A stretch of 32,253 bases of DNA from Tychonema sp. LEGE 07203 (GTDB lineage Bacteria > Cyanobacteriota > Cyanobacteriia > Cyanobacteriales > Microcoleaceae), in the NCBI RefSeq assembly GCF_015207285.1, contig NZ_JADEXD010000069.1:1-32253 (forward strand), in the 5' to 3' direction. The notes beneath the pieces are model-generated. The model made no database searches and was not told where the DNA came from. It was given only the letters and a program-made list of their open reading frames with translations. Of the stretch, positions 14,492 to 24,119 are shown in pieces. The position numbers and the translations under genes are program-made. Each line of letters opens with the position of its first letter. The first letter of the stretch is position 1.

Positions 14492-17400
14492 TTAAGCGCG
14501 ATCGCCTCTTGACAAGAAAAATATATCTGTAAATGGCGGTGCGATCGCGAGTACAGAAGGCACAATATTGGGGGCGGCCAATCTCAGAAATCCGTAGCCA
14601 ATTCCGGCTATTCCCGTCATTAAACCTAAGTTTTCTACTCGCTGCGGTACGTCGCAAATCCAACCATATTGGGCAATACTTTCAATCACATTAAGAGCAA
14701 TCTGATTGATTTCCGATCGCCCGGAAGTATTCAATATTTGCCGATCGCAATTCAGGAATTCCAGATTGCCGAGATCGCCGTTGCAGAGAGAATGATTGCC
14801 ACCAAAACCGCGCGCGATCGCAGTCTCCCGCGCCGCATCGATCTCAGCCAAAATTTCCCCATCCTGAAAATGGCGGAGTGAATGCAATCGCCCGAAACCG
14901 ATACCGGGTGCGCCGTGACTCCATCCCAAGCTAAAAAATTGGGTACAATCGCGCTCAAATCGCAAATCAGGCCAGTTTTTTGCCTTTTCTGAGAACAAAC
15001 TGCGCTCGTAAGCGATCGCACCCACCGCCGCCGAGTGAAAACGTTCCTCACCTGTCAGCGTTGCCAACTCCAACAGCGCCCAAGCGATACCCGCCGCACC
15101 GTGAGAAAATCCTGTCAGCGGCTTACATCCGGGAATTGTCAGCCAACCGATTCCTTGGGGCATTTTTTCGGCTTTTTCGAGGATGCGATCGCCACACTGA
15201 ATTGCCACTGTTTTAATGCGATCGCCCCCAACACAGCAATGCAGACTCGCCAAAGCCCCAATACACCCCGCCGCGCCCCCAATAATATCTAATTGCTCAT
15301 CCTTGGAAATCAATACTGGCAAGCGTTCCACCCATTCAACCGCCATTGACAGCAATTCTGGCTGCTGCCACAAAGTACCCAAGTGAGTCAAAGTATAAAT
15401 CAACCCTGCCCAGCCGTTGAAAGCACCAATGGATGAAATCAGCCTGCCCTCATATTCGATTTGGTGCAGTAGCGATCGCATCCCCGCCTGGGCTAATTCC
15501 CGATAGCGATCCTGTTTTGTCACCGCACCCAAATAAGCCAGAAACAACGCCACACCCGGAATCCCATCCCACAAATCCCACCCCAAAGGGCTAACCGCCC
15601 AGTGGCGAGTACCCGTAAAAACAGGCCCGATCCAGCCAGCCAAATCGCGATCGCTCACTGCTAAAGACTCCAATCTGTCGCCGATCGCACTTGCTGCTTG
15701 CAAATACGCCAACTCAGCCGCCCGATCGTCTGCTGCTTCCACCTTTGGCATCCGGTAACTAAGTGAGTTACCCGGTTCCACCACCATCCCTAACGTTGTG
15801 AGAGAAGTGCGAACAAACCATAGCTGACGCTCTAAATCGGCTTCATTCATAGCTTGTAGCCGTTGCCGCACCAACTCCAGCCCCGATTCGTCAAAAAAAT
15901 CGCGAAAACACTCGCCGTTACTCGCCCAAAGGTGGCGGGAGTTGGGGTACGTTGTGAGTTTGGGGATATCACCTTGCCACAAAGCCTCTTTCTCAGCGGG
16001 TATAACGCGCTCTAGGTATGGCAGCGCGGGGACTTCTACCCAAAGTTTATCGAAAATGCGATCGCGATCGAGGGCATCCCGCAACAAATTTGGATGAAAA
16101 CTTTCTTGCAGCAAGATCCCGTAACTCCGGGTTTCCCGCAGGAAAACGCGCACTTCATCTGTCGCAAAGCGATTTAAAAAATTGCTGAATTCCTCTCTAT
16201 GCTTGACGATTAGCCGATAAGTAGCAGTAAATCCAGTTGCGATCGCCTCCTGATACTCCAACGCATTCACCAACACCCCCTGCAAGCGCGGTTGATTTTG
16301 ATTTTCTCCGATCGCGATCGCTTGCCGATCAACCTTTGCTTCATCAGTGTTTGACGCTTTTAAACCGATTGTGCGCCCCACGCCCAACCGTTCGGGATTA
16401 CCACCGATCGCGCTCACATCTACCGCATCTGGTCCGATCGCCTGGGGTTGTGGCAGCAAACCCACGCGCAGTACCGATTTGCCCATTTCTCGACGGGCGG
16501 GGAGAACTGAATTTGGCGAATTTGGGGCAACTGGATGGGGGTGAAACAGCGATTCTAAGTCAATTAAGACAGGGTTTTCCCCCGCTGCGATCAGGTTTTC
16601 GGCGTGGAAATCAGTGCCTTGGATAGCGTGCAGTAGCGCTAGTAACCCGCCCAGGCGCTGGTAGAAGCGTTCGACGGCGGCGTCCGTTTCGCAACTGCTG
16701 GTATGGGCGAATTCTACCCATCCGTAACTGCCGCGATCGAGGATTTGCAAAGTGCGAAATTGCATCAACTCACTTTTAGTATTCAGCCATGTGAGAAGTT
16801 CTTGGAAGCGAGCGTCTACAGCGAGGGGTTTGGGCTTGTAGGCGATTTGCCAGCCGGAGCTAAATTTGACAATAGTGACGCTGCGGCCGCCGTTGTGAGC
16901 GTCGCCAGCACCCGCTTTGACTTGTGCTAGGACTCCTAGCTCGATTTTGGGGGAAAAGTGAGAGATAATTGTTTCCCAGTCATCGCAGAGGCGCTGGAGA
17001 AATTCTAAGCTGAGATCGACCCAGGAATTTATACAAATGACCAATTGCTCGGCTAATACTGGGTATTCTTGCAAAATCGCGATCGCACTTTCGGGTTCTT
17101 CTAACCGCTGCAAGAAGCTCTGGAAGCGCTGTTGAGGAGTTTCGCCCGTCAGCAAGCCTTGCAATCGCTGGGCGTTTAGTTCTAGCGCCATTGTTGGGTT
17201 CAGCATCCAGAAGAAGCGATCGGGCAAAAATCCTAACAAAATTGATTCAATGGTAGCGCGATCGAAGGGTAGGGACGATCCTTTTTTCTCCTCTACTAAG
17301 GCGGCAATTCCTTGACGCAAGCGGTTTTTACCTTGAGCAAGTAGAGGCGCGATCGCGATCGTAAAGCCTTCTGCCTCCGTGCGATATTGCTCCGCAACGC

Positions 17401-17725
17401 TGACGCGATCGCCCATCGCAAACGCCGCCTCCAATTCTTGCAACCAACCTAGAGGCTTTCCATGTCGCTTAGCCAGTGCCGAGGCTGGTTCTCCCAACAG
17501 ATACCGAAATTCAGCCTCAGTAATTCCCTCTAAAGCCAGCTTCATATCGAAAAAAGTATCTTTTGTCAAGGGGTATTGTTGTCGCCACCGCTGTAATCGG
17601 CGATCGGCTAATTCCCCATCGAACTCATCTTTGCAGCCAGCGCCCAAAGACGCAATCCGTTCGCTCAGGGCGATCGCCCGATACCAACTCTCCCCTTGAA
17701 ATACTTGTCTATCCATCGCCTCCAC
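14492..17725 (-). CDS. lanM: LanM class II lanthipeptide synthetase with an incomplete cyclase zinc site
   Basis: A 1077-residue bifunctional enzyme of usual length. The N-terminal dehydratase (about 140-650) keeps the kinase-like residues: AYKPKPLAVDARF, TDFHAEN (Asp372, His374, Asn377) and LIDLESLF (Asp389, Glu391). It should phosphorylate and eliminate Ser/Thr of the precursor. The LanC-like cyclase (about 715-1070) keeps GFSHGAAGI (His875). However, the motif normally WCHGAPG reads WSHGAPG (Ser936), and the motif normally CHGDLG reads CNGDLG (Cys981, Asn982). Two of three zinc ligands are therefore missing. Ring closure may be absent, uncatalysed or metal-free. A divergent Zur promoter lies 94 bases upstream of the start. 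Exporter genes follow on the same strand. Confidence 0.93.
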   Translation of the reverse strand: MEAMDRQVFQGESWYRAIALSERIASLGAGCKDEFDGELADRRLQRWRQQYPLTKDTFFDMKLALEGITEAEFRYLLGEPASALAKRHGKPLGWLQELEAAFAMGDRVSVAEQYRTEAEGFTIAIAPLLAQGKNRLRQGIAALVEEKKGSSLPFDRATIESILLGFLPDRFFWMLNPTMALELNAQRLQGLLTGETPQQRFQSFLQRLEEPESAIAILQEYPVLAEQLVICINSWVDLSLEFLQRLCDDWETIISHFSPKIELGVLAQVKAGAGDAHNGGRSVTIVKFSSGWQIAYKPKPLAVDARFQELLTWLNTKSELMQFRTLQILDRGSYGWVEFAHTSSCETDAAVERFYQRLGGLLALLHAIQGTDFHAENLIAAGENPVLIDLESLFHPHPVAPNSPNSVLPARREMGKSVLRVGLLPQPQAIGPDAVDVSAIGGNPERLGVGRTIGLKASNTDEAKVDRQAIAIGENQNQPRLQGVLVNALEYQEAIATGFTATYRLIVKHREEFSNFLNRFATDEVRVFLRETRSYGILLQESFHPNLLRDALDRDRIFDKLWVEVPALPYLERVIPAEKEALWQGDIPKLTTYPNSRHLWASNGECFRDFFDESGLELVRQRLQAMNEADLERQLWFVRTSLTTLGMVVEPGNSLSYRMPKVEAADDRAAELAYLQAASAIGDRLESLAVSDRDLAGWIGPVFTGTRHWAVSPLGWDLWDGIPGVALFLAYLGAVTKQDRYRELAQAGMRSLLHQIEYEGRLISSIGAFNGWAGLIYTLTHLGTLWQQPELLSMAVEWVERLPVLISKDEQLDIIGGAAGCIGALASLHCCVGGDRIKTVAIQCGDRILEKAEKMPQGIGWLTIPGCKPLTGFSHGAAGIAWALLELATLTGEERFHSAAVGAIAYERSLFSEKAKNWPDLRFERDCTQFFSLGWSHGAPGIGFGRLHSLRHFQDGEILAEIDAARETAIARGFGGNHSLCNGDLGNLEFLNCDRQILNTSGRSEINQIALNVIESIAQYGWICDVPQRVENLGLMTGIAGIGYGFLRLAAPNIVPSVLAIAPPFTDIFFLSRGDRA

Positions 17726-17798
17726 ACCCTGACTCCTTGAAAGCCTGTCCCGCCATTCATGGCAAAGCCTTGATTTTGGGCAAAATTGGCGATCGTGC

Positions 17799-17846
17799 TT
17801 GACTTAGTTACGCGACTATGATAATCATTATCACTGTGGTTGTCAA
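17799..17846. promoter_or_regulatory. Divergent promoter with perfect Zur box, lanM / porin
   Basis: TGATAATCATTATCA (17819-17833) is identical to the box at 10041. On the reverse strand a perfect TTGACA (17841-17846) and TATCAT (17818-17823) are 17 bases apart and overlap the box, giving a strong promoter for lanM. On the forward strand TTGACT (17799-17804) and GATAAT (17820-17825) form a weaker candidate for the porin, which would have a leader of about 150 bases. Confidence 0.85.
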
Positions 17847-17987
17847 GGCGATCGGTCAAAACCTCAAGCCTAAAAGCTAACAGATAAGCGGGTAAACATA
17901 GTTTGACCTCGTGTCTTTTGACTAGCTTAGCAACCCAGTACAAATATTACACAAACCTTAAATTCATCAGGTATGTGAGGAGTCTTC

Positions 17988-20162
17988 ATGTTAAAAATTT
18001 TGTGCAATTCTCTATTATTTAGCCCAGTAACAATGTGTGCTGTTCTAGCAGTTTGTGGGAGTGCGATCGCCAGCGAATCCACAGATTTAGCCCAAAATGC
18101 GCCGATTCAAAACCTAGAAAAAATAGCCGAAACCACCGCAGCAGCAACGCCCGAAAATCAGCTCGAAGCAACAAGTATTATCTCTACAAACTTGTTGTCC
18201 AATCCTAGCAGCGAATCCCTGACAGATGTTGGCACAGTAGAAAAAATAGAACCATTGCCAGCTCAAGAAAATAACCTGAGCATTCAGGAAAAAATAGCAG
18301 CTACAGAGATCGATCGAACATCGCAAAACTCAACAACTGCAACTGAAGCCTTACCAGCCCAAGAAATAGCAGATTCAACAGCAAATTTAACAGCAGAAAA
18401 TCCCTCTCTAATCTCCGATCCACTAGAACAGCCCAGCGCCAGTTCAGAATCAATGGATCAAGTTACATCCGTCTCCCAACTATCCGATGTAAAGCCCACA
18501 GATTGGGCATTTCAAGCCTTACAATCATTAGTCGAACGCTACGGCTGCATCGCAGGATATCCCGACGGCACCTATCGCGGAAATCGCGCCATGACTCGTT
18601 ACGAATTCGCCGCTGGATTAAACGCTTGTCTCGACCAAGTTACCAAATTAATTAGCAGTTCAACAGCTAATTTAGCCACCAAAGAAGACTTAGCAACCAT
18701 ACAAAAGTTGCAAGAAGAATTCGCTGCCGAACTTGCTACCTTGCGGGGCAGAGTCGATGCTTTAGAAGCTCGAACTTCCGAACTCGAAGCCAACCAATTT
18801 TCCACAACTACAAAATTGAGCGGCGAAGTAGTTTTTGCCCTGACAGACGTATTAGCTGGCGATAACGTTAGAACCCGCCTTCCCTTATCACCTCTCAATC
18901 CAATTACCGGAGCACGGCGAGAACAATCTAGAGAATTTACTACAGACGAGCAAAACACAGTCTTTGCCAACCGCGTCCGCCTGAATTTCCTGACAAGTTT
19001 TACCGGGAAAGATATGTTAAAAATCCGCCTGACAGCGGGTAATTCAGCACACCCAGGCAGACGAGGCCCTGACAATATTCGAGGCTTTGAATATGGCCCA
19101 AACCCAGTTGCGGCTTATCAATCCGGCGGCAATCAAGCCGAACTAGCCAGAACCAACGAAGGCCAACAAACCTTTCAAGATATCAGTACATTATCTGCCA
19201 ATAATACCTTTGGATTAACAGCTTTAAGTTACGAGTTTCCCATTAGTTCTCCTTTGCAAGCTGTCATCATGGCAAAAGATGGCGAACACATGGACTATGT
19301 ACCTACAACATTCAGTCTTTTTGAAGACGGAAATGGCGGTACTCGTTCTCTATCTATACTCGGTCAACGCAACCCAATTTATAGCATTGGTGGATTAGGT
19401 GCTGGTGCAGGATTCAATTACAGATTCAGCGAAAAATTAAATCTCAGTGTTGGATATTTAGCGGGAACTGCGGAAAATCCAAGTCAAGGAAATGGCTTAT
19501 TCAATGGTAGATATTCGGCTCTCGCTCAGCTAACATTCAATCCCACCCGCAACCTATCCTTGGGTTTAATTTACAACAACAACTATCAGGTAGGATCGCC
19601 GTTATTTAATAACGATGTGGGGACAACTCTTGCCAATAGTCCAATTTTTTTAACCGATAAATATGCCACCAATTCTTATGGTTTATCAGCCTTGTGGCGA
19701 GTTAATCGCAGATTTGGGATCGGCAGTTGGTTTAGCTATACCGATGTCAAAAGTTTTGGCGGAACATTAGCTCCCGGTACGCCCTTTGAGACTCGTTTCA
19801 GCAGTAGCAGTGCTGATATTTTCAGCTACGGTGTTACTTTAGCTTTTCCTGACCTTGGAAAGCCAGGAAATTTAGGAGGAATTGTAATTGGTGTACCTCC
19901 CCATTTGACGAGTGCCAAAACTCCTTCTCCTTTTGATGAACCTCAAAGTGTACCGGGGAATCGAGCGGGTTATGATACGAAGGATTTAGTCAGACGAATT
20001 CCCGATCGCGCTACTCCTTTTCACATTGAGGGTTTCTACGTTTATCGCCTTACGGATAATATCTTGCTGACTCCTGGTTTGATTTGGTTAACGGCTCCCA
20101 ATCAAACGAATAAAAATCCTGATGTTGTGATTGGAACTTTGAGAGCTACATTCCTTTTTTAA
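17988..20162 (+). CDS. SLH-domain OprB-type outer-membrane porin
   Basis: A 724-residue outer-membrane protein of the cyanobacterial Som/OprB type. A signal peptide (1-29, ending near CGSAIAS) is followed by a low-complexity Ala/Ser/Glu/Thr linker (30-155). One SLH domain lies at about 160-220 (VSQLSDVKPTDWAFQALQSL, then CIAGYPDGTYRGNRAMTRYE), which anchors to peptidoglycan-linked polymer. A short coiled coil (about 225-265) precedes a beta-barrel domain ending in Phe, as expected for outer-membrane proteins. Relatives are often annotated as iron-uptake porins. Here the gene shares a Zur operator with lanM, so it is more likely a zinc-responsive channel for metal or the peptide-metal complex. 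The linker is longer than usual. Confidence 0.88.
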   Translation: MLKILCNSLLFSPVTMCAVLAVCGSAIASESTDLAQNAPIQNLEKIAETTAAATPENQLEATSIISTNLLSNPSSESLTDVGTVEKIEPLPAQENNLSIQEKIAATEIDRTSQNSTTATEALPAQEIADSTANLTAENPSLISDPLEQPSASSESMDQVTSVSQLSDVKPTDWAFQALQSLVERYGCIAGYPDGTYRGNRAMTRYEFAAGLNACLDQVTKLISSSTANLATKEDLATIQKLQEEFAAELATLRGRVDALEARTSELEANQFSTTTKLSGEVVFALTDVLAGDNVRTRLPLSPLNPITGARREQSREFTTDEQNTVFANRVRLNFLTSFTGKDMLKIRLTAGNSAHPGRRGPDNIRGFEYGPNPVAAYQSGGNQAELARTNEGQQTFQDISTLSANNTFGLTALSYEFPISSPLQAVIMAKDGEHMDYVPTTFSLFEDGNGGTRSLSILGQRNPIYSIGGLGAGAGFNYRFSEKLNLSVGYLAGTAENPSQGNGLFNGRYSALAQLTFNPTRNLSLGLIYNNNYQVGSPLFNNDVGTTLANSPIFLTDKYATNSYGLSALWRVNRRFGIGSWFSYTDVKSFGGTLAPGTPFETRFSSSSADIFSYGVTLAFPDLGKPGNLGGIVIGVPPHLTSAKTPSPFDEPQSVPGNRAGYDTKDLVRRIPDRATPFHIEGFYVYRLTDNILLTPGLIWLTAPNQTNKNPDVVIGTLRATFLF

Positions 20163-20165
20163 ATA

Positions 20166-20263
20166 GGGCCAGAAACCCGGTTTCTTTATCTGGCCTCAGA
20201 AACCGGGTTTATTCCTAAATATCTCATTCAAAATCCAATTTTTATCGAGAAACCCGGTTTCTT
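20166..20263. repeat. Palindromic AGAAACCCGGTTTCT repeats
   Basis: Three copies of the palindrome GAAACCCGGTTTC or close variants occur between the porin and the TfuA gene, the last ending about 10 bases before the TfuA ATG. Two can pair to form a hairpin that could attenuate transcription from porin into TfuA. Related copies form the hairpin at 24029-24094, and a half copy (ACCGGGTTTCTC) lies at about 13659. Confidence 0.8.
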
Positions 20264-20270
20264 TACCTTT

Positions 20271-21710
20271 ATGCAGTCATTTCTACCCATTGCTGTATTC
20301 TTAGGCCCCTCTCTCAAAATAGATGAAGCTAGAAAAATTCTGGATGCAGACTATTACCCTCCCATTTCCAAGGGAGATATTTATCGAATTATGGCATCTG
20401 GTGTAGAAACTATTATTTTAATTGATGGAGTTTTGCACCGAGAAAGAGCTGTTTGGCAACGTGAAATTTGCGACGCAATTAATGCTGGAATTAAAGTTTA
20501 TGGTGCATCAGGTGTAGGAGCGTTGAGAGCCGCAGAATTGCAAGTATTTGGCATGAAGGGTTGCGGTCAAATTTTTGAATGGTATCGAGATGAAATTATT
20601 GATGGAGATGACGAAATTTGGCTAACTTACGGTGATGCAACTGATAACTTTCGCCCGATTTCAGAACCGCTAGTTAATATCCGTTATACTTTACTGAATG
20701 CTGTTAAAGATGGTTTGCTGAGAGCAGAACAAGCAGAAGAATTAATTGGCTTTGCTAAAAAAATATACTATCCCAATCGCTCCTACCAGCAGCTTCTAAA
20801 AAGTCCAGTTTTACAACACCTATCTCCCGTAGCTTTTGCCGATATAACAACTTACTTAATGACAAAGCAAGTTGATTTAAAAAAACTCGATGCTATCCAA
20901 GTGCTGAATTTGCAAGCTGAGGTTTCCCAAAAACAAGATATTATCTCTAGTAAATTCAATAAATTAGAATTGCCAGTGCCAGAAATTCTTAGTAAAATAG
21001 TTGAAATGACTGGCTTTATTCGCGCTGATAAAATTTGCACGGGCAGAGAACTTTTATTGGCAGTCAAACAGGATGTTAATTTGCTAAAAGAGATGCAAAT
21101 CAATTTATCAAAACACTGTTTTATTCGGGAGTGGGCGCAGCAAAATTGCATTGTTTATCCAGAACAAAACTTAGAGTATGACTTGGTTAAGTGGGAAAAA
21201 GTACATGGCATTGTTTGCAATGTAAAATGGTTGCAGTCTAATGGCTTAACTTTGTATAGCTACAGGGAATTGATGCGCGATCACCTAGCAATTGATTGGA
21301 TAACAAACCAAGAACCAGAGTATTTTGGAATTAATGTAAATTTAGAGCAGTTTATTCAAGAAGAATTGCCAATTACCAACAGTAATTTATCCTATGTTTC
21401 TCAGGTAGAATTAACTGTTTTACGGTACAAATTATCACAACGCTATTTTATTTTAGAATGGGCAACCCAAAATAATATCTTTCCAGATATATCGCTAAAA
21501 AGTTACCTAGAAAAGAAAGAGCAAGAAAGTATATCTGCTAATAGCTTGAACCTTAATTTTGACAGATTTATCTTAAAAAATAGAGCATTTGAAGAGTGGA
21601 TTGTCAAGCAAGGCCCAAACTATTTCGGAATTCCTTGGAGTTTTCCTAGCGCCTTGTGTAGACAATTGCAAATTACTGGAAAAGCCGCATATTTACTGAA
21701 AAATAACTAA
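20271..21710 (+). CDS. TfuA-like protein with a duplicated C-terminal module
   Basis: A 479-residue protein. Residues 1-200 form the TfuA domain: VFLGPSLKIDEARKIL, YYPPISKGDIYRI, TIILIDGVLHRERAVWQREI and VYGASGVGALRAAEL. TfuA proteins act with YcaO enzymes in peptide thioamidation and related backbone changes. Here the ycaO gene follows after 6 bases. Typical TfuA proteins are near 200-250 residues. The extra half contains two related modules, about 283-372 and 392-472, sharing F-I-x-E-W-A-x-Q-N and W-I-x-x-Q-x-P-x-Y-F-G-I. These are unknown to me and may bind the substrate peptide. The start lies right after a palindromic repeat and lacks a clear Shine-Dalgarno site. No Zur box is adjacent; transcription may come from the porin promoter. 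Confidence 0.88.
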   Translation: MQSFLPIAVFLGPSLKIDEARKILDADYYPPISKGDIYRIMASGVETIILIDGVLHRERAVWQREICDAINAGIKVYGASGVGALRAAELQVFGMKGCGQIFEWYRDEIIDGDDEIWLTYGDATDNFRPISEPLVNIRYTLLNAVKDGLLRAEQAEELIGFAKKIYYPNRSYQQLLKSPVLQHLSPVAFADITTYLMTKQVDLKKLDAIQVLNLQAEVSQKQDIISSKFNKLELPVPEILSKIVEMTGFIRADKICTGRELLLAVKQDVNLLKEMQINLSKHCFIREWAQQNCIVYPEQNLEYDLVKWEKVHGIVCNVKWLQSNGLTLYSYRELMRDHLAIDWITNQEPEYFGINVNLEQFIQEELPITNSNLSYVSQVELTVLRYKLSQRYFILEWATQNNIFPDISLKSYLEKKEQESISANSLNLNFDRFILKNRAFEEWIVKQGPNYFGIPWSFPSALCRQLQITGKAAYLLKNN

Positions 21711-21716
21711 AAAAAT

Positions 21717-22874
21717 ATGAATGCACTTACTAAAGGTTATGCGATCGGTACTCACCGTTTAATTTCGCCGGAACAGACTTTAGCAAATATTCAGCCTTAC
21801 TTAGCAGCAGCAGGGATTACTCGTTGTGCAAATATAACTGGTTTAGATCGAATTGGTATTCCCGTTTATTGTTCGATAAAACCCGGTGGGCGCTTGGTAC
21901 AAATCCACAACGGTAAGGGATTATATCCTATGGCGGCTAAAGTCTCAGCCTTAATGGAAGCGATAGAAGTTTTTCATGCCGAAAACCCATACTGCGATTT
22001 CCATCGCGACAGTTTTAAGGGTATTTCTCAGAGCAATATAGCAGTTATTTCACCTGATATTTTACCGCTTTACTTGTCACAAAATTTCTTTAGCAAAGAC
22101 TTGATAATCGACTGGATTAAAGCCGAAGATTTGCGGACAAATGAAAGTGTTTTTCTGCCTGCAAGTGCTGTTTATCTGTGTTCGCCGTCGCTGTACAGCT
22201 TTTCCTCAAATGGTCTTGCTAGCGGCAATCACATTGTGGAAGCAACGCTACATGGACTTTATGAGTTAATTGAAAGAGATGCGATCGCCCGCGTCAGCAT
22301 TAATGGTAAAATAGACTTAAAAAACTGTGAAATAATCGATCTCAATACAGTAGATGACGAGTCGATAGGCGAACTGATTGATAAGATTGAAGGTGCTAAT
22401 TTTAAACTAATATTAATCCGGCTAAAAAGTTGTATTTATATCCATACTTTTTGGGCAATTATCCTTGACAAAAATCCCTTAACTCCTGCGATTATGGTGA
22501 ATTTTGGTTGCGGAACACACCTAAGTATTTCTGTAGCTGCGGCACGGGCAATTACTGAGGCGGCTCAATCGAGATTGACATTTATTTATGGTGTTAGTGA
22601 AGAGTTGGCAGAGCCACTTCCTCCCGATCGTAGCCAGACTTATTATAAAATTTATGCTTATTTCGATCGTTTAGAAGGGACAGTGCCTTGGCAAAATTTT
22701 AGCAGTTTAGCTGGCAATAATTTAAGCGAAGATTACGATCGGGTTTTGCGATGTCTTTGGGAAGCTGGATATGAAAATATATTCCGAGTCGATCTGGCGC
22801 GATCGACATTTAATATTCCAGTGGTTAAAGTTATAGTGCCGGAGTTACGATATAACCCTTCAATAACTGGGTAA
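21717..22874 (+). CDS. YcaO-domain enzyme partnered with TfuA
   Basis: A 385-residue standalone YcaO protein. ATP/Mg-binding motifs are in order: NGKGLYPMAAKVSALMEAIE (65-84), SSNGLASGN (about 163-170) with HGLYELIERDA (about 179-189), and AITEAAQSRL (about 278-287). YcaO enzymes activate peptide backbone amides with ATP, giving azolines when a Cys/Ser/Thr side chain attacks or thioamides when sulfide does. The C-terminus (PELRYNPSITG) lacks the PxPxP ending common in azoline-forming cyclodehydratases, and no E1-like or ocin-ThiF partner is present. With TfuA this favours thioamidation, but azoline formation on the Cys-rich core stays possible. It is tightly linked to the TfuA gene. Confidence 0.9.
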   Translation: MNALTKGYAIGTHRLISPEQTLANIQPYLAAAGITRCANITGLDRIGIPVYCSIKPGGRLVQIHNGKGLYPMAAKVSALMEAIEVFHAENPYCDFHRDSFKGISQSNIAVISPDILPLYLSQNFFSKDLIIDWIKAEDLRTNESVFLPASAVYLCSPSLYSFSSNGLASGNHIVEATLHGLYELIERDAIARVSINGKIDLKNCEIIDLNTVDDESIGELIDKIEGANFKLILIRLKSCIYIHTFWAIILDKNPLTPAIMVNFGCGTHLSISVAAARAITEAAQSRLTFIYGVSEELAEPLPPDRSQTYYKIYAYFDRLEGTVPWQNFSSLAGNNLSEDYDRVLRCLWEAGYENIFRVDLARSTFNIPVVKVIVPELRYNPSITG

Positions 22875-22911
22875 TTCCTTATAAATATAGATTTGGGCGA
22901 CGGAAATGCAA

Positions 22912-23979
<1,068 letters not shown>

Positions 23980-24028
23980 GAGAATTTTTTTAAGCGCTGA
24001 TACTTCAGTCTTGGACGCACTCCGACAG

Positions 24029-24094
24029 AGAAACCGGGTTTTTTACCGAATCTACGAGTTACAACCAGTATTTTCGTAAAAAAACCCGGTTTCT
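24029..24094. terminator. Long hairpin between convergent hemB and znuB
   Basis: AGAAACCGGGTTTTTTACCG and its near-complement ending ACCCGGTTTCT form a stem of about 22 bp with one mismatch or bulge and a loop near 20 bases. The T and A runs inside the arms could allow termination from either side. It is built from the same palindromic repeat family as 20166-20263. Confidence 0.75.
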
Positions 24095-24119
24095 AAGCCC
24101 CCGCTATTCTGCTATAATC

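Noticed and set aside
16237-16626. Forward frame of 129 codons inside lanM
   Set aside because: Antisense shadow of the dehydratase domain, rich in Pro, Ser and Arg as expected from HIP1-rich complementary sequence.
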